From NCBI RefSeq assembly GCF_001766675.1, contig NZ_MJLT01000056.1, positions 1 to 64,000 of the forward strand: a stretch of 64,000 bases of DNA. Reading direction: 5' to 3'. This DNA is from Arthrobacter sp. SW1. Lineage in GTDB: Bacteria; Actinomycetota; Actinomycetes; Actinomycetales; Micrococcaceae. Numbering within the stretch: the first letter of the stretch is position 1; the number at the start of each line of letters is the position of its first letter. Shown here piece after piece: positions 25,568 to 34,098 of this stretch. Both the position numbers and the translations under genes were made by a program. Below the pieces are notes generated by a model. The model made no database searches and was not told where the DNA came from. It saw only the letters and a program-made list of their open reading frames with translations.

Positions 25568-25631
25568 AAATCGATGGTTCCCTTCGCAGTCGATGGTGCG
25601 CATCATCGTTTTCGAAGGGAACCATCGATTC
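25568..25631. repeat. 64-bp palindromic repeat, family 1, copy 3
   Basis: Same arms and core as at 8858 and 18774. It sits between the convergent phosphatase and lacI genes and may act as their terminator. Confidence 0.88.
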
Positions 25632-25654
25632 CAGCGGCCCCGACCGCCCGGAAG

Positions 25655-26680
25655 CTACGACGCCGGCCCTGCCGCCCGCCGTCGTCCGCTCGGCTTCCTG
25701 CCGTTGGGCGCAGTGCTTTGGCTTGAGCTGGTCCAGCGCAGCGGGACTTCCACCCGCCGGTGCAGCGGGCTGGGTGTGCCGCCGCGGAGCATGTCCAGCA
25801 GGGTTTCCATGGCGGTTTCGCCGAGGAGGTCGCCGTCCACCTGCAGGGCGGTGATGTCGAGCTCGGAGAGCGGGCCGATTGCGAGGTCGTCCGCGCTGGC
25901 GATGGTGAGCCCGCCCGGGACGGGCACGCCCTGGCGCTGCAGTTCGAAGATCAGTCCCAGCGAGATGGCGCTCGCATAGACGACGACGGCGGTGGCGCCG
26001 GAGCCTGAAAGCTGCCGGGCCACTTCCACGCCGGAAGTGAAGAGCGGCGGGAGCGGGCCGATGACGTCCACGTGGCAGTCCTCGCCGGCGGCGGTCCGGA
26101 CGGCGGCCAGGCGGCGCTGGTCCATCCATGACCCGGCCGGTCCGCTCACGTAGGCGATCCTGCGGTGGCCTTCGGCGACCAGCCGGGACACGAGCTCGAG
26201 CAGGGTGGTGGGGGTGTCCGCGATGACGGAGGGGATGCCTTCCACCTGCCGGTCCACGGTGACCACGGGTTTCCGTCCGGACAAGGTGGCCAGGAAATCG
26301 GACGGTGCGCGCGGGGACGCGAGGACGAATCCGTCCACCTGTTCGGCAAGGCGCAGCAGGCGTTCCTGTTCGGCGTCGCTTTCGGCGCCGAGCACGTTCA
26401 CCGTGGCGTGCAGGTCGCCCAACTCCGCGGCGCGCTGTGCGCCTTGGATGATCGGGGTGAAGAAGCTGTTCTCCAGGGTCGGCACCACCAAGGCCACGAG
26501 CCCGGTGGACCCCTTCGCCAAGGCGCGGGCGGCGCGGTTTGCGGAAAAGCCCAGCTCGGTGGCGGCCGCGACAACCCGTTCCCGGGTCTCGGGGGCCAGC
26601 AACTGGGGCTGGTTCATTGCGCGGGAGGCCGTGGCCTTGGAGACACCCGCCAGCGCGGCTACATCTGCCAGCGTCACCAT
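25655..26680 (-). CDS. LacI-family regulator, divergent from the nucleoside-type ABC operon
   Basis: A 341-residue regulator. The HTH reads MVTLADVAALAGVSKATASRAMN; the effector domain begins GLVALVVPTLENSFFTPIIQGAQ and has RRIAYVSGPAGSWMDQRRLAA. The C-terminus is a basic tail (NGRKPSGRRRAAG). It faces the ABC permease at 26798 across 117 bp that contain a perfect 14-bp palindrome, a probable operator. Its inducer may be a nucleoside or sugar breakdown product. Confidence 0.92.
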   Translation of the reverse strand: MVTLADVAALAGVSKATASRAMNQPQLLAPETRERVVAAATELGFSANRAARALAKGSTGLVALVVPTLENSFFTPIIQGAQRAAELGDLHATVNVLGAESDAEQERLLRLAEQVDGFVLASPRAPSDFLATLSGRKPVVTVDRQVEGIPSVIADTPTTLLELVSRLVAEGHRRIAYVSGPAGSWMDQRRLAAVRTAAGEDCHVDVIGPLPPLFTSGVEVARQLSGSGATAVVVYASAISLGLIFELQRQGVPVPGGLTIASADDLAIGPLSELDITALQVDGDLLGETAMETLLDMLRGGTPSPLHRRVEVPLRWTSSSQSTAPNGRKPSGRRRAAGPAS

Positions 26681-26738
26681 TCGGTCATACCTTCCGCTTT
26701 GGACTTCTTCATGTGTACCCTACTTTAGGGGATGAAAC

Positions 26739-26752
26739 CGGTTGTACAACCG
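26739..26752. promoter_or_regulatory. 14-bp palindromic operator candidate
   Basis: CGGTTGTACAACCG is a perfect palindrome between the divergent lacI and ABC permease genes. Size and symmetry match LacI-family operators. Confidence 0.7.
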
Positions 26753-26797
26753 CGTTCATAAATTGCCGCATCGCCTCTCGAAACGGAGAACCTCCGG

Positions 26798-27619
26798 GTG
26801 CTGTCAAAGAAATCTTCGCTCCTGCTCCTTGGGCCGGGGCTGCTCTTCATCGTGCTCGGCTTTTGCCTGCCGGCCGTGATGCTCTTGCTGGCTCCGCCCG
26901 GCATCGGCCCCGCCGAGGTCTTCGCTCGGCTGGGCAGGATGCTCCAGGATCCGTACGACCTCACGATCATCGGACGCACCCTGGGCCTGGGCTTGCTGGT
27001 CACGGCGCTGTGCCTGGTGATCGGCTTCCCGATCGCCCTCCTGCTGGCCCGCTCCACTTCGCGCTGGTCCGGGCTGCTGCTGGCGCTCGCCATCTTCCCG
27101 CTGCTGCTCAGCAACGTGGTGCGCACCTACGGCTGGCTCGTGCTGCTCGGCCAGAACGGCGTGATCGGCCAGGTCATCTCCGCCATCGGCCTGCCGGCCC
27201 CGCAGCTCCTCTACACGGAGACGGCGATTGTGCTGGGCCTGCTCCAGCTGTTCCTGCCGCTGGCGATCGTGTCCTGCTATTCCGCTGTGGCCCAGGTTGA
27301 TGCAGGGCTCGACGACGCCGCCCGCGGCCTGGGTGCCTCACGCACCCGGGTGCTGTGGACGGTCACCCTGCCGCTCTCCATTCCGGGCGTGATCGTGGCC
27401 GCCACGCTGGTGTTCGCCGGCGCCACCACGGCCTACACCACGCCGTACCTCCTGGGCGGCAGCAACCAGCGCATGCTCGCCACCCAGCTGTTCAACTACT
27501 CCACGGTGAGCATCGACTGGGCGGCCGCGTCCGCCGTCGCGCTCATCATGACCGTGCTGGTGTTCGCGGTCTCGGGAGTGTCCACCGCCCTCGGTTCCCG
27601 GAAGGGGAAGACCTCGTGA
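26798..27619 (+). CDS. ABC transporter permease (spermidine/putrescine type, PotB-like)
   Basis: A 273-residue six-helix permease. The EAA-type loop is DDAARGLGASRTRVLWTVTLPLS. The GTG start follows GGAGAA. Its stop overlaps the next permease (GTGA). It belongs to the Fe/polyamine/thiamine class of importers. In this operon the downstream enzymes suggest nucleosides or purines as cargo, although the class is better known for polyamines. Confidence 0.9.
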   Translation: MLSKKSSLLLLGPGLLFIVLGFCLPAVMLLLAPPGIGPAEVFARLGRMLQDPYDLTIIGRTLGLGLLVTALCLVIGFPIALLLARSTSRWSGLLLALAIFPLLLSNVVRTYGWLVLLGQNGVIGQVISAIGLPAPQLLYTETAIVLGLLQLFLPLAIVSCYSAVAQVDAGLDDAARGLGASRTRVLWTVTLPLSIPGVIVAATLVFAGATTAYTTPYLLGGSNQRMLATQLFNYSTVSIDWAAASAVALIMTVLVFAVSGVSTALGSRKGKTS

Positions 27620-28452
27620 GCATCCGCCTGGCCATCCCGAAGCCGACCATGCAGAAAACCGGCGGACGCCCCGTGCTCGGCACGCTCGCCGTCATCGGCT
27701 ATGTGGTGATGATCGTCCCCATCCTGTTCGTGGTTGCGGCAGCCTTTTCCGGCGGCGACAGCCTGCAGTTTCCGCCCGAGAACTTCTCGCTGAAGTGGTT
27801 CGGTGCCGCGGTCTCCTACAAGCCGTTCATGTCCGCGCTCGCATCCAGCGCGCAACTGGCGGTGCTGGCCACCCTGCTGGCCCTGGTGATCGGCGTGCCG
27901 GCGGCCCTGGCCCTGCAGCGGAGCAACTTCGCGGGCAAGGGCTGGGTGCAGGGGCTGTTCCTTTCGCCGCTTATCGTCCCGGAACTGGTGGTGGGCCTGG
28001 CCCTCTACCAGCAGCTGATCGCCGGCCTGGGCACCTCCACCTTCACCGCGCTGCTGGTGGGCCACACCGCCCTGCTGATTCCCTACGCCGTGCGCGTCAC
28101 CGGGGCAGCGCTGTCCCTGGCCGATCCCTTCGTCGAAGAAGCGGCCCGTGGTCTCGGAGCAGGCCCGTTCAAGGTCTTCACCTCGGTCACCCTTCCCCTG
28201 CTGCGCCCGGGCATCGTCTCGGCAGCGCTCCTGAGCTTCGTGACCTCGTTCAACAACGTGCCGCTGTCCCTGCTGCTGCAGGGCCGCAACTTCAGCACGC
28301 TGCCCGTTTCGATGCTCGACTACGTCCAGAAATCCTACGACCCGATGATCGCCGCCATGTCCACGCTGATCCTGGCTGCCACCATCGTCTTCGCATTCAT
28401 CGCTGAGCGCGCCGTCGGCTTCGCCACAATCTTCGGAGGCATCAACAAATGA
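27616..28452 (+). CDS. ABC transporter permease (PotC-like)
   Basis: A 278-residue permease beginning with GTG that overlaps the preceding stop by four bases. Membrane helices and the loop EEAARGLGAGPFKVFTSVTLPLLRPGI are clear. It forms the transmembrane pair with the upstream permease, and its stop overlaps the start of the ATPase gene (ATGA). Confidence 0.9.
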   Translation: MSIRLAIPKPTMQKTGGRPVLGTLAVIGYVVMIVPILFVVAAAFSGGDSLQFPPENFSLKWFGAAVSYKPFMSALASSAQLAVLATLLALVIGVPAALALQRSNFAGKGWVQGLFLSPLIVPELVVGLALYQQLIAGLGTSTFTALLVGHTALLIPYAVRVTGAALSLADPFVEEAARGLGAGPFKVFTSVTLPLLRPGIVSAALLSFVTSFNNVPLSLLLQGRNFSTLPVSMLDYVQKSYDPMIAAMSTLILAATIVFAFIAERAVGFATIFGGINK

Positions 28453-29465
28453 CCATTGCAGCGCAGTTGCGCGACGTCAGCCAGGTCTTCGGCGACTTCA
28501 CCGCCGTCGACGGCATCAACCTCGACATCGAAAGCAGCAAGCTCACCACCCTGCTCGGCCCCAGCGGCTGCGGCAAGACCACCACGCTGCGGATGCTCGC
28601 CGGGTACGCCCAGCCGACGTCGGGCTCCATCCTCATCAACGGCAAGGACGCCACCCGGCTTCCCCCGGAGAAGCGGAACCTCGGCATGGTGTTCCAGAGT
28701 TACGCCTTGTTCCCGCACATGACCGTGGCGGACAACGTGGGCTACGGCCTGAAGTTGCGGAAGGTTCCCGCCCCGGAACGCCGCAAGCGCGTAGCCGAAG
28801 CCTTGGACATGGTTGGCCTGGGGCATCTGGCGGACCGCCGTCCGAAGGCGCTCTCCGGCGGCCAGCAGCAGCGCGTCGCCCTGGCCCGCGCCATCGCCAT
28901 CCGCCCGGACATCCTGCTGCTGGACGAGCCGCTGTCCAACCTCGACGCGCGGCTGCGCCTCCAGATGCGCGCCGAAATCCGACGCATCCAGCAGGAGACC
29001 GGCCTGACGGTTGTCCTGGTCACCCACGACCAGGAAGAGGCCCTGGAAATGAGCGACGTCATGGTGCTGATGCGCAGCGGACACATCATGCAGCAGGGCA
29101 CCCCACAGGACGTCTTCGAACGCCCCGCCAACCGTTTCGTGGCCGAGTTCATGGGTTACGAAAACTTCTTCGCCACCTCCGAACACCCGCAGGCCACGGT
29201 CCGTCCCGAGAATCTTCAACTCCTGGAACGCGGCGCCACCCTCAACAGCGGGGCCCACAACCTCCCGGCGGTCATCACCCAGATCGCCTACCGGGGCGTG
29301 GATGTGATGGTCCGGGCCACCGCCACGGACGCCTCCGGCACCGCCGTCGACCTCCTCGCCGCCGTCCGCGCGGACTCCGGCCTGGCGTCCGGCATCCGGC
29401 TTGAACCCGGCAGCGAAATCACCGCGGCCATCCGGCCGGCAGACCTCGTTCCGCTCGCAAACTAA
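28449..29465 (+). CDS. ABC transporter ATPase (PotA-like)
   Basis: A 338-residue ATPase. Walker A GPSGCGKTTTLRMLAGY, Q-loop MVFQSYALFPHM, signature [16 protein letters not shown], Walker B ILLLDEPLSNLD and switch VTHDQEEALEMSD are all present. A C-terminal TOBE-like beta domain (about 250-338) follows, as in PotA/MalK proteins. It is translated in overlap with the second permease. Confidence 0.94.
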   Translation: MTIAAQLRDVSQVFGDFTAVDGINLDIESSKLTTLLGPSGCGKTTTLRMLAGYAQPTSGSILINGKDATRLPPEKRNLGMVFQSYALFPHMTVADNVGYGLKLRKVPAPERRKRVAEALDMVGLGHLADRRPKALSGGQQQRVALARAIAIRPDILLLDEPLSNLDARLRLQMRAEIRRIQQETGLTVVLVTHDQEEALEMSDVMVLMRSGHIMQQGTPQDVFERPANRFVAEFMGYENFFATSEHPQATVRPENLQLLERGATLNSGAHNLPAVITQIAYRGVDVMVRATATDASGTAVDLLAAVRADSGLASGIRLEPGSEITAAIRPADLVPLAN

Positions 29466-29493
29466 CGCATTCACCCAACCCGAAAAGGCAATC

Positions 29494-30561
29494 ATGAACA
29501 CCAAGCGATCCACGCGCTGGGCCACCGGCGCCGCGCTCCTCACCTCCGCACTCGCCCTCACCGCCTGCGGTGGCGGCGAAGCCCAGGGCGGCGACGACAA
29601 GACCCTGGTGCTGAGCACCTTCGCCTTCGGCGTCGATGACTTCAAGAAGTCGGTGGTCGATCCCTTCACCGCCGCCACCGGCATCCAGGTGGAGATCGAA
29701 ACCGGCTCCAACGCCGACCGCCTGTCCAAGCTGGAGCTCAACAAGAACTCCGGCATCGATGTCATGCTGATCTCGGACTACTACGCCGCCGCGGGCCAGG
29801 CGAAGGACCTCTTTGCGAAGGCCGATCCGGCCAAGATCCCGAATATGGCCAAGGTTGCCCCGTTCGCCGTGGATGACAAGCTCAACGGCCCGGCCTACAC
29901 CTTCCAGCTCAACGGCATGATGTACCGCACGGACGTCATGGACGCCGCCAAGGCCGCCAAGTGGGACACCCTGTCCGAGCCCACCAACGCCAACAAGATC
30001 GCCCTCCCGGACCTCGCCGCCACCTCCGGCCAGCTGACCCTGTCCGGTTTCGCTGCCACCTACGGTTCGGGCCCGCTCGACGTCGACAAGGGCCTGGAGA
30101 AGATGGGCGCCCTGGCGCCGTCGGTGCTGAAGTTCTACACCGCCTCCACCGAGGTGACCAACCTGATCCAGCAGAAGGAGATCGTGGCCGCGCCCGCCCT
30201 GGACGGCTTCGCCCGCAACCTGGTTGCTTCCGGCGCTCCGGTCGCCTGGACCCCCACGGCCACCGGCAAGTACATGACCACCAACCGCGCCATGATCGTC
30301 AAGGGAACTGAGCACCAGGCCGCCGCCGAGAAGTTCATCGACTACCTGCTCTCCGCCGAAGCCCAGACCGCTTCCGCCGAGGCCCTGGGCGACAAGCCGG
30401 TGAACCCCGCCGCGAAGGTCCCGGCTATCCTCACCAAGGTTTCCGGCCCGGCCGCCAAGGACCCGGTTGCCGCCGGCTTCACCACCCTGGACCTGGAACC
30501 CGTCGTGCAGAACCGCTCGGTCTGGGTTGAGCGCTACGCCCGGGAAGTCACCTCCAAGTGA
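29494..30561 (+). CDS. ABC transporter binding lipoprotein (PotD-like)
   Basis: A 355-residue extracellular binding protein. The signal ends in lipobox LTAC (Cys near residue 25) followed by GGGEAQGGDD. The mature region (LVLSTFAFGVDDFKKSVVDPFTAATG, GIDVMLISDYYA, LNGMMYRTDVMDAAKAAKWDTL) resembles spermidine/putrescine-type binding proteins. The ATG follows AAAAGGCA. The nucleoside hydrolase starts inside its stop codon, a strong sign that the cargo feeds that enzyme. Confidence 0.9.
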   Translation: MNTKRSTRWATGAALLTSALALTACGGGEAQGGDDKTLVLSTFAFGVDDFKKSVVDPFTAATGIQVEIETGSNADRLSKLELNKNSGIDVMLISDYYAAAGQAKDLFAKADPAKIPNMAKVAPFAVDDKLNGPAYTFQLNGMMYRTDVMDAAKAAKWDTLSEPTNANKIALPDLAATSGQLTLSGFAATYGSGPLDVDKGLEKMGALAPSVLKFYTASTEVTNLIQQKEIVAAPALDGFARNLVASGAPVAWTPTATGKYMTTNRAMIVKGTEHQAAAEKFIDYLLSAEAQTASAEALGDKPVNPAAKVPAILTKVSGPAAKDPVAAGFTTLDLEPVVQNRSVWVERYAREVTSK

Positions 30562-31496
30562 CCCTTCCCGTCATCATCAGCTGCGACCCCGGCATCGACG
30601 ACGCCGTGGCGCTTGCGCTCACGTTCGGCTCCCCGGAGCTGGAGGTGCTGGCGGTCGCAGCGACGGCGGGGAACGTCTCCCTGGAGCAGGCGACGGCGAA
30701 CGCCGCCGCGCTGCTCGACCTGCTGGGCGTCCCGGCAGACTTCCCGGTGCACGCCGGGGCTGCCGGGCCCCTGGCGGGCGGCGAACGCGTCCCGGACGAG
30801 CCCGTCCACGGAGCCGGGGGACTGGGCGGTGTGAAGCTGCCGGTTTCCGTGCGTCCCATCGAAAGCGACGCCGTCGCGCACATGGCCGAACTCATCCTGG
30901 CCCGCCCCGGAGAGGTGACACTCCTCGCGCTCGGCCCGCTGACCGACGTCGCGCATTTGTTCGAACGGTTCCCGGACACGATCGCCGCGCTCGGCCGGCT
31001 GGTGGTGATGGGCGGCGCCGTGTTCGTGCAGGGCAACGTCACGCTGAGTGCCGAGTTCAACTTCTACGCCGACCCGGAGGCCGCCGCCCTGGTGCTCGAG
31101 CGTGGCCGGCGGATCCGGCTGGTGCCGCTGGACGTGACCCGCAAGGCCGTCGTCGACCGTCCGACGGCGGAACGGCTCGCCGCCCTGCCGTCCCCGGCGG
31201 GGGAGTTCGGCGCCATGCTGCTGGACATGTGCAACACCATGGTGGCCCGCGGCCGCCCGGACGGCGCGGTGATGCACGATCCGCTGGCCGCCGCCGTCGT
31301 GCTGGACGAATCGCTGCTGAGCTGGGAAGCCGTCACCGCCACCGTGGAACTGGACGGCACCCTGACGCGCGGCGCCGTCGTCGCCGATGCCCGCGGTGTG
31401 TCCGGGCGCGAACCCAACATCCGTTACGGCCGCGACATCGCCGCGGCCGGCTTCCTGACCACACTGACCGAACGACTCACGGGCCTGGGCGCGTAA
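30558..31496 (+). CDS. inosine-uridine preferring nucleoside hydrolase
   Basis: A 312-residue nucleoside N-ribohydrolase. The calcium-binding signature DPGIDDAVAL is at residues 10-19; LLALGPLTDVA and MGGAVFVQGNVTLSAEFNFYADPEAA match the family core, and MHDPLAAAVV supplies the later metal ligand. It would split nucleosides to base and ribose in the cytoplasm. The GTG start overlaps the binding-protein stop by four bases. The purine or pyrimidine preference cannot be read with certainty. Confidence 0.9.
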   Translation: MTLPVIISCDPGIDDAVALALTFGSPELEVLAVAATAGNVSLEQATANAAALLDLLGVPADFPVHAGAAGPLAGGERVPDEPVHGAGGLGGVKLPVSVRPIESDAVAHMAELILARPGEVTLLALGPLTDVAHLFERFPDTIAALGRLVVMGGAVFVQGNVTLSAEFNFYADPEAAALVLERGRRIRLVPLDVTRKAVVDRPTAERLAALPSPAGEFGAMLLDMCNTMVARGRPDGAVMHDPLAAAVVLDESLLSWEAVTATVELDGTLTRGAVVADARGVSGREPNIRYGRDIAAAGFLTTLTERLTGLGA

Positions 31497-31526
31497 CGCT
31501 GCCCGTCCCGGAGGGGAAACACCACC

Positions 31527-32645
31527 ATGATCGACAGCGCTGCCTACGGCGCCTACCTGGACCGCATGCCCAAGACGGACCTCCACGTCCACCTGACGGG
31601 GACCATCCGGGCCACCACTTTCGCCGAACTTGCCGCACGCGAAGGCCTGCAGCTCCCGCAGGAGCCGCTGGAAATCTTCGCCAACATCAACTCGCGGCCG
31701 CCGGATCCGGCGCTCTACGTCAACACCCGCGTGCCCGTTCCGCAGGGCCCGTCTGCCGATGAGCCGGAGGTCTCCTACTCGCTCTTCCAGGCGTCGGAGT
31801 GGGCCCTGCAGTGCCTGCGCTCCGCCGACGACGTCACGCGGATTGTCTACGAGGCATTCGAGGACGCGCACGCCAGCGCTACCCGCCACCTCGAGCTGTT
31901 CTTCGACGAACTGCCGCCGAGCCTGGAGCACCTTGGCTACAACGGCTATGTCGAGGCGATGGCCGCGGGCATCCGCCGGGCTGAAACCGATTTCGGCATG
32001 TCCGGCCTCCTGATCGCCGGCATCGACCGCAGCAAGTCCGGCGGGCATGCCCTCGCGCTGGTACAGAACCTCATCGACAACCCGCACCCGGACGTCGTCG
32101 GGATCGGCCTCGACAACCTGGAGACCTCCGGCCCGCCGGAGCGCTTCGAAGCCGCCTACCAGCTGGCCGGCCGGCACGGACTGAAGCGCACCGCGCATTC
32201 CTCCGAGCACGCGCCGCTCGCCTCGAACACGATCACCTGCCTGGACGTGCTCGGCTGCGACCGCATCGACCACGGCTACTTCGTGTTGGAAGACGACGAC
32301 GTCGTAGCCCGGGTCCGCGAGGAACAGGTCGCCTTCACCGGCATCTTCACTACCTCGCGGCGCTCCTGGCGCCCGTGGCGCCGGGCCTCGATCAAGGCCA
32401 TGGCCGATGCCGGGCTGAAGATAGTGATTGCCTCGGACGACCCGGGGATGTTCCCGACGACGCTCGCTGCCGAATACCGGATTGCCGCCTATGAACTCGG
32501 TTTCAGTCCTGCGAAGATGCGTGAAATCGCACTCAACGGTGTGGACGCCTGCTGGTTGTCCGAGCCGGCTAAAGCCGAATTGCGTGAACGATTTGTTTCA
32601 GAATTGGACGCCCTCGAAGCGGAGCTTTTCGAAGCCGCCCAGTAG
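31527..32645 (+). CDS. adenosine/adenine deaminase-like amidohydrolase
   Basis: A 372-residue TIM-barrel metal hydrolase of the adenosine deaminase family. Zinc ligands are in DLHVHLTG (His20, His22); the catalytic glutamate lies in AHSSEH where adenosine deaminases usually have HAGE; DRIDHGY supplies the next histidine and IASDDPG replaces the common NTDDP. These changes suggest a subfamily with a different nucleobase, nucleoside or related amine as substrate. It follows the nucleoside hydrolase by 30 bp, with GGAGGGG as ribosome binding site, and a good terminator ends the operon after it. Confidence 0.85.
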   Translation: MIDSAAYGAYLDRMPKTDLHVHLTGTIRATTFAELAAREGLQLPQEPLEIFANINSRPPDPALYVNTRVPVPQGPSADEPEVSYSLFQASEWALQCLRSADDVTRIVYEAFEDAHASATRHLELFFDELPPSLEHLGYNGYVEAMAAGIRRAETDFGMSGLLIAGIDRSKSGGHALALVQNLIDNPHPDVVGIGLDNLETSGPPERFEAAYQLAGRHGLKRTAHSSEHAPLASNTITCLDVLGCDRIDHGYFVLEDDDVVARVREEQVAFTGIFTTSRRSWRPWRRASIKAMADAGLKIVIASDDPGMFPTTLAAEYRIAAYELGFSPAKMREIALNGVDACWLSEPAKAELRERFVSELDALEAELFEAAQ

Positions 32646-32675
32646 TTGTTTCTTGCCCGCGGCGCCGTGCGCGGC

Positions 32676-32712
32676 AAGGCCCGGAGGATATTCGTGTTCT
32701 CCGGGCCTTTTT
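32676..32712 (+). terminator. rho-independent terminator after the deaminase gene
   Basis: AAGGCCCGGAG (32676-32686) can pair with CTCCGGGCCTT, followed by TTTTT to 32712. This is one of the few classical terminators with a T-run in the window. Confidence 0.88.
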
Positions 32713-32861
32713 GCGTTAACCCGTTTAATGACCTGCGGTTTCTTTCGATTTCTAGGCTTTCAATCAATTGACAAGATTTGTCAATATCGTGTTGAGTTGG
32801 TGGAGATAGCGTTACGAGGGCCATCGGAGTGGCCGCGGTTGTCGAGCTGGGGGGTGGGGAA

Positions 32862-34019
32862 ATGTCGGCTTCGGATTCGAAGAACGGCCGTCGTGCTGCC
32901 CGCCTTGCCCGCTACGCAGCCGCTGTAGGGGGCCTCGGCGCAGCCTGGCTCCTCCTTTCCGCCGGCAGCGCTTCCGCAGCTGAAACGCAAACTCTTTCGT
33001 CCGGGCAGGCAGCGGCATCGACCCAACAATCGGGAGTGTCGCTCCTCGGCGAAACCACCGGCGCGCTGACCACCCTGGTTGACCAGGTGGCCCAGCCGGT
33101 TCCGCAGTTGGTGCAATCGGCAAGCAAGCTCGTGACCACCACGGTGCGTTCGGTTCCCGTCACCGTCCAGACTGTCCAAACCACCACGTCAACGCTCGTT
33201 TCCGGAACTACGTCCGCCGCCGGAAACCTGGTGCGTTCGGTTCCCGATCTCACCTCCCCAGTGCTCTCGCCGGTGCTTGAGCCCGTTGAACCGCTGGTGA
33301 CCGGAACGACGTCGACCCTTGGCAACACCGTTGAATCCGTTGGCGGCGCCGTGGACACCGCTGTCTCCCAGCTCCCGGTCGCGGACCTGAACAAGCCCGT
33401 TACAGCCATCACCACGCCGGTTGCCGATGCCGTGGACAGCACGGTTGATACCGCTGTCGACGCCGTAGACACCACTGTGGACACGGTCGATAACACCGTG
33501 GATACAACGGTTCCCGGCATCGTGGACTCCGTCTCCGGCGTTGTTGATCCGGTCATTATTGATCCGGTCGTCGATCCCGCTGTCGATACGCCTTCGCTCG
33601 TGGCACCGGCCCCGGACACGGCGCCTGCTGCCGGATCCGTCGCCTCGCGGCCCGCGGGCGTTGCCCATGCCGCGGCACCGCACCGCGCACTCCCTGCTAC
33701 CCAGCTTCCCGGCCTGGGCGCCGGATATTCGCAGTTCGCTCCCGCCGGCGCTTTGGGCGCCGCGGACGAGATGCGTGCTGCCAACGGCACCGGGGCCTCC
33801 CGGGCTGCTCTTCCCGCACCGGGCCAGGACCCTGGCCAGGACATGCGGGGAGCCATGACTTCATCGCTCGTCTTCCGCGGCGGTAACGACGCCCCTGTGG
33901 GTATCGCCACCGCAGCAACCGCTCCCGACGGCGGCTCCGCCGTCGCGCTCCAAGCCCCCCTTCAGAGCCTGATCCTGCCGGCCGCGCCGGCTTTCGATCC
34001 GGGCTCGACTCCTGACTAA
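32862..34019 (+). CDS. exported Val/Asp/Thr-rich repeat protein of unknown function
   Basis: A 385-residue exported protein. An N-terminal basic stretch and hydrophobic core (RRAARLARYAAAVGGLGAAWLLLSAGSASA) form a signal peptide. The mature part is low-complexity: LVDQVAQPVPQLV, repeated VTGTTS, and a run of VDxxVD units (about 190-255), then an Ala/Pro/Gly-rich tail. No sorting motif or membrane anchor is seen at the C-terminus. A GTG 11 codons earlier is an alternative start; the ATG chosen follows GGGGTGGGGAA. It is encoded immediately before, and coupled by an inverted repeat to, the large collagen-like surface protein, so it may be an accessory wall or extracellular-matrix protein. Confidence 0.75.
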   Translation: MSASDSKNGRRAARLARYAAAVGGLGAAWLLLSAGSASAAETQTLSSGQAAASTQQSGVSLLGETTGALTTLVDQVAQPVPQLVQSASKLVTTTVRSVPVTVQTVQTTTSTLVSGTTSAAGNLVRSVPDLTSPVLSPVLEPVEPLVTGTTSTLGNTVESVGGAVDTAVSQLPVADLNKPVTAITTPVADAVDSTVDTAVDAVDTTVDTVDNTVDTTVPGIVDSVSGVVDPVIIDPVVDPAVDTPSLVAPAPDTAPAAGSVASRPAGVAHAAAPHRALPATQLPGLGAGYSQFAPAGALGAADEMRAANGTGASRAALPAPGQDPGQDMRGAMTSSLVFRGGNDAPVGIATAATAPDGGSAVALQAPLQSLILPAAPAFDPGSTPD

Positions 34020-34092
34020 CGAGGGATCGCGTCTGCGCTAGGGCAGGCCATCCAGTTCAACGCGATTCGCGTTCCCTCGATTAGTCAGGAGT
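34008..34092 (+). promoter_or_regulatory. inverted repeat pairing a stop codon with the next ribosome binding site
   Basis: ACTCCTGACTAACGAGGGA (34008-34026) includes the last codons and TAA of the upstream gene. It pairs, with one bulged base, with 34073-34092, which carries the CAGGAG ribosome binding site of the collagen-like gene. In RNA this would hide the downstream site until ribosomes finish the upstream gene, a translational-coupling arrangement. Confidence 0.7.
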
Positions 34093-34098
34093 TTCATT

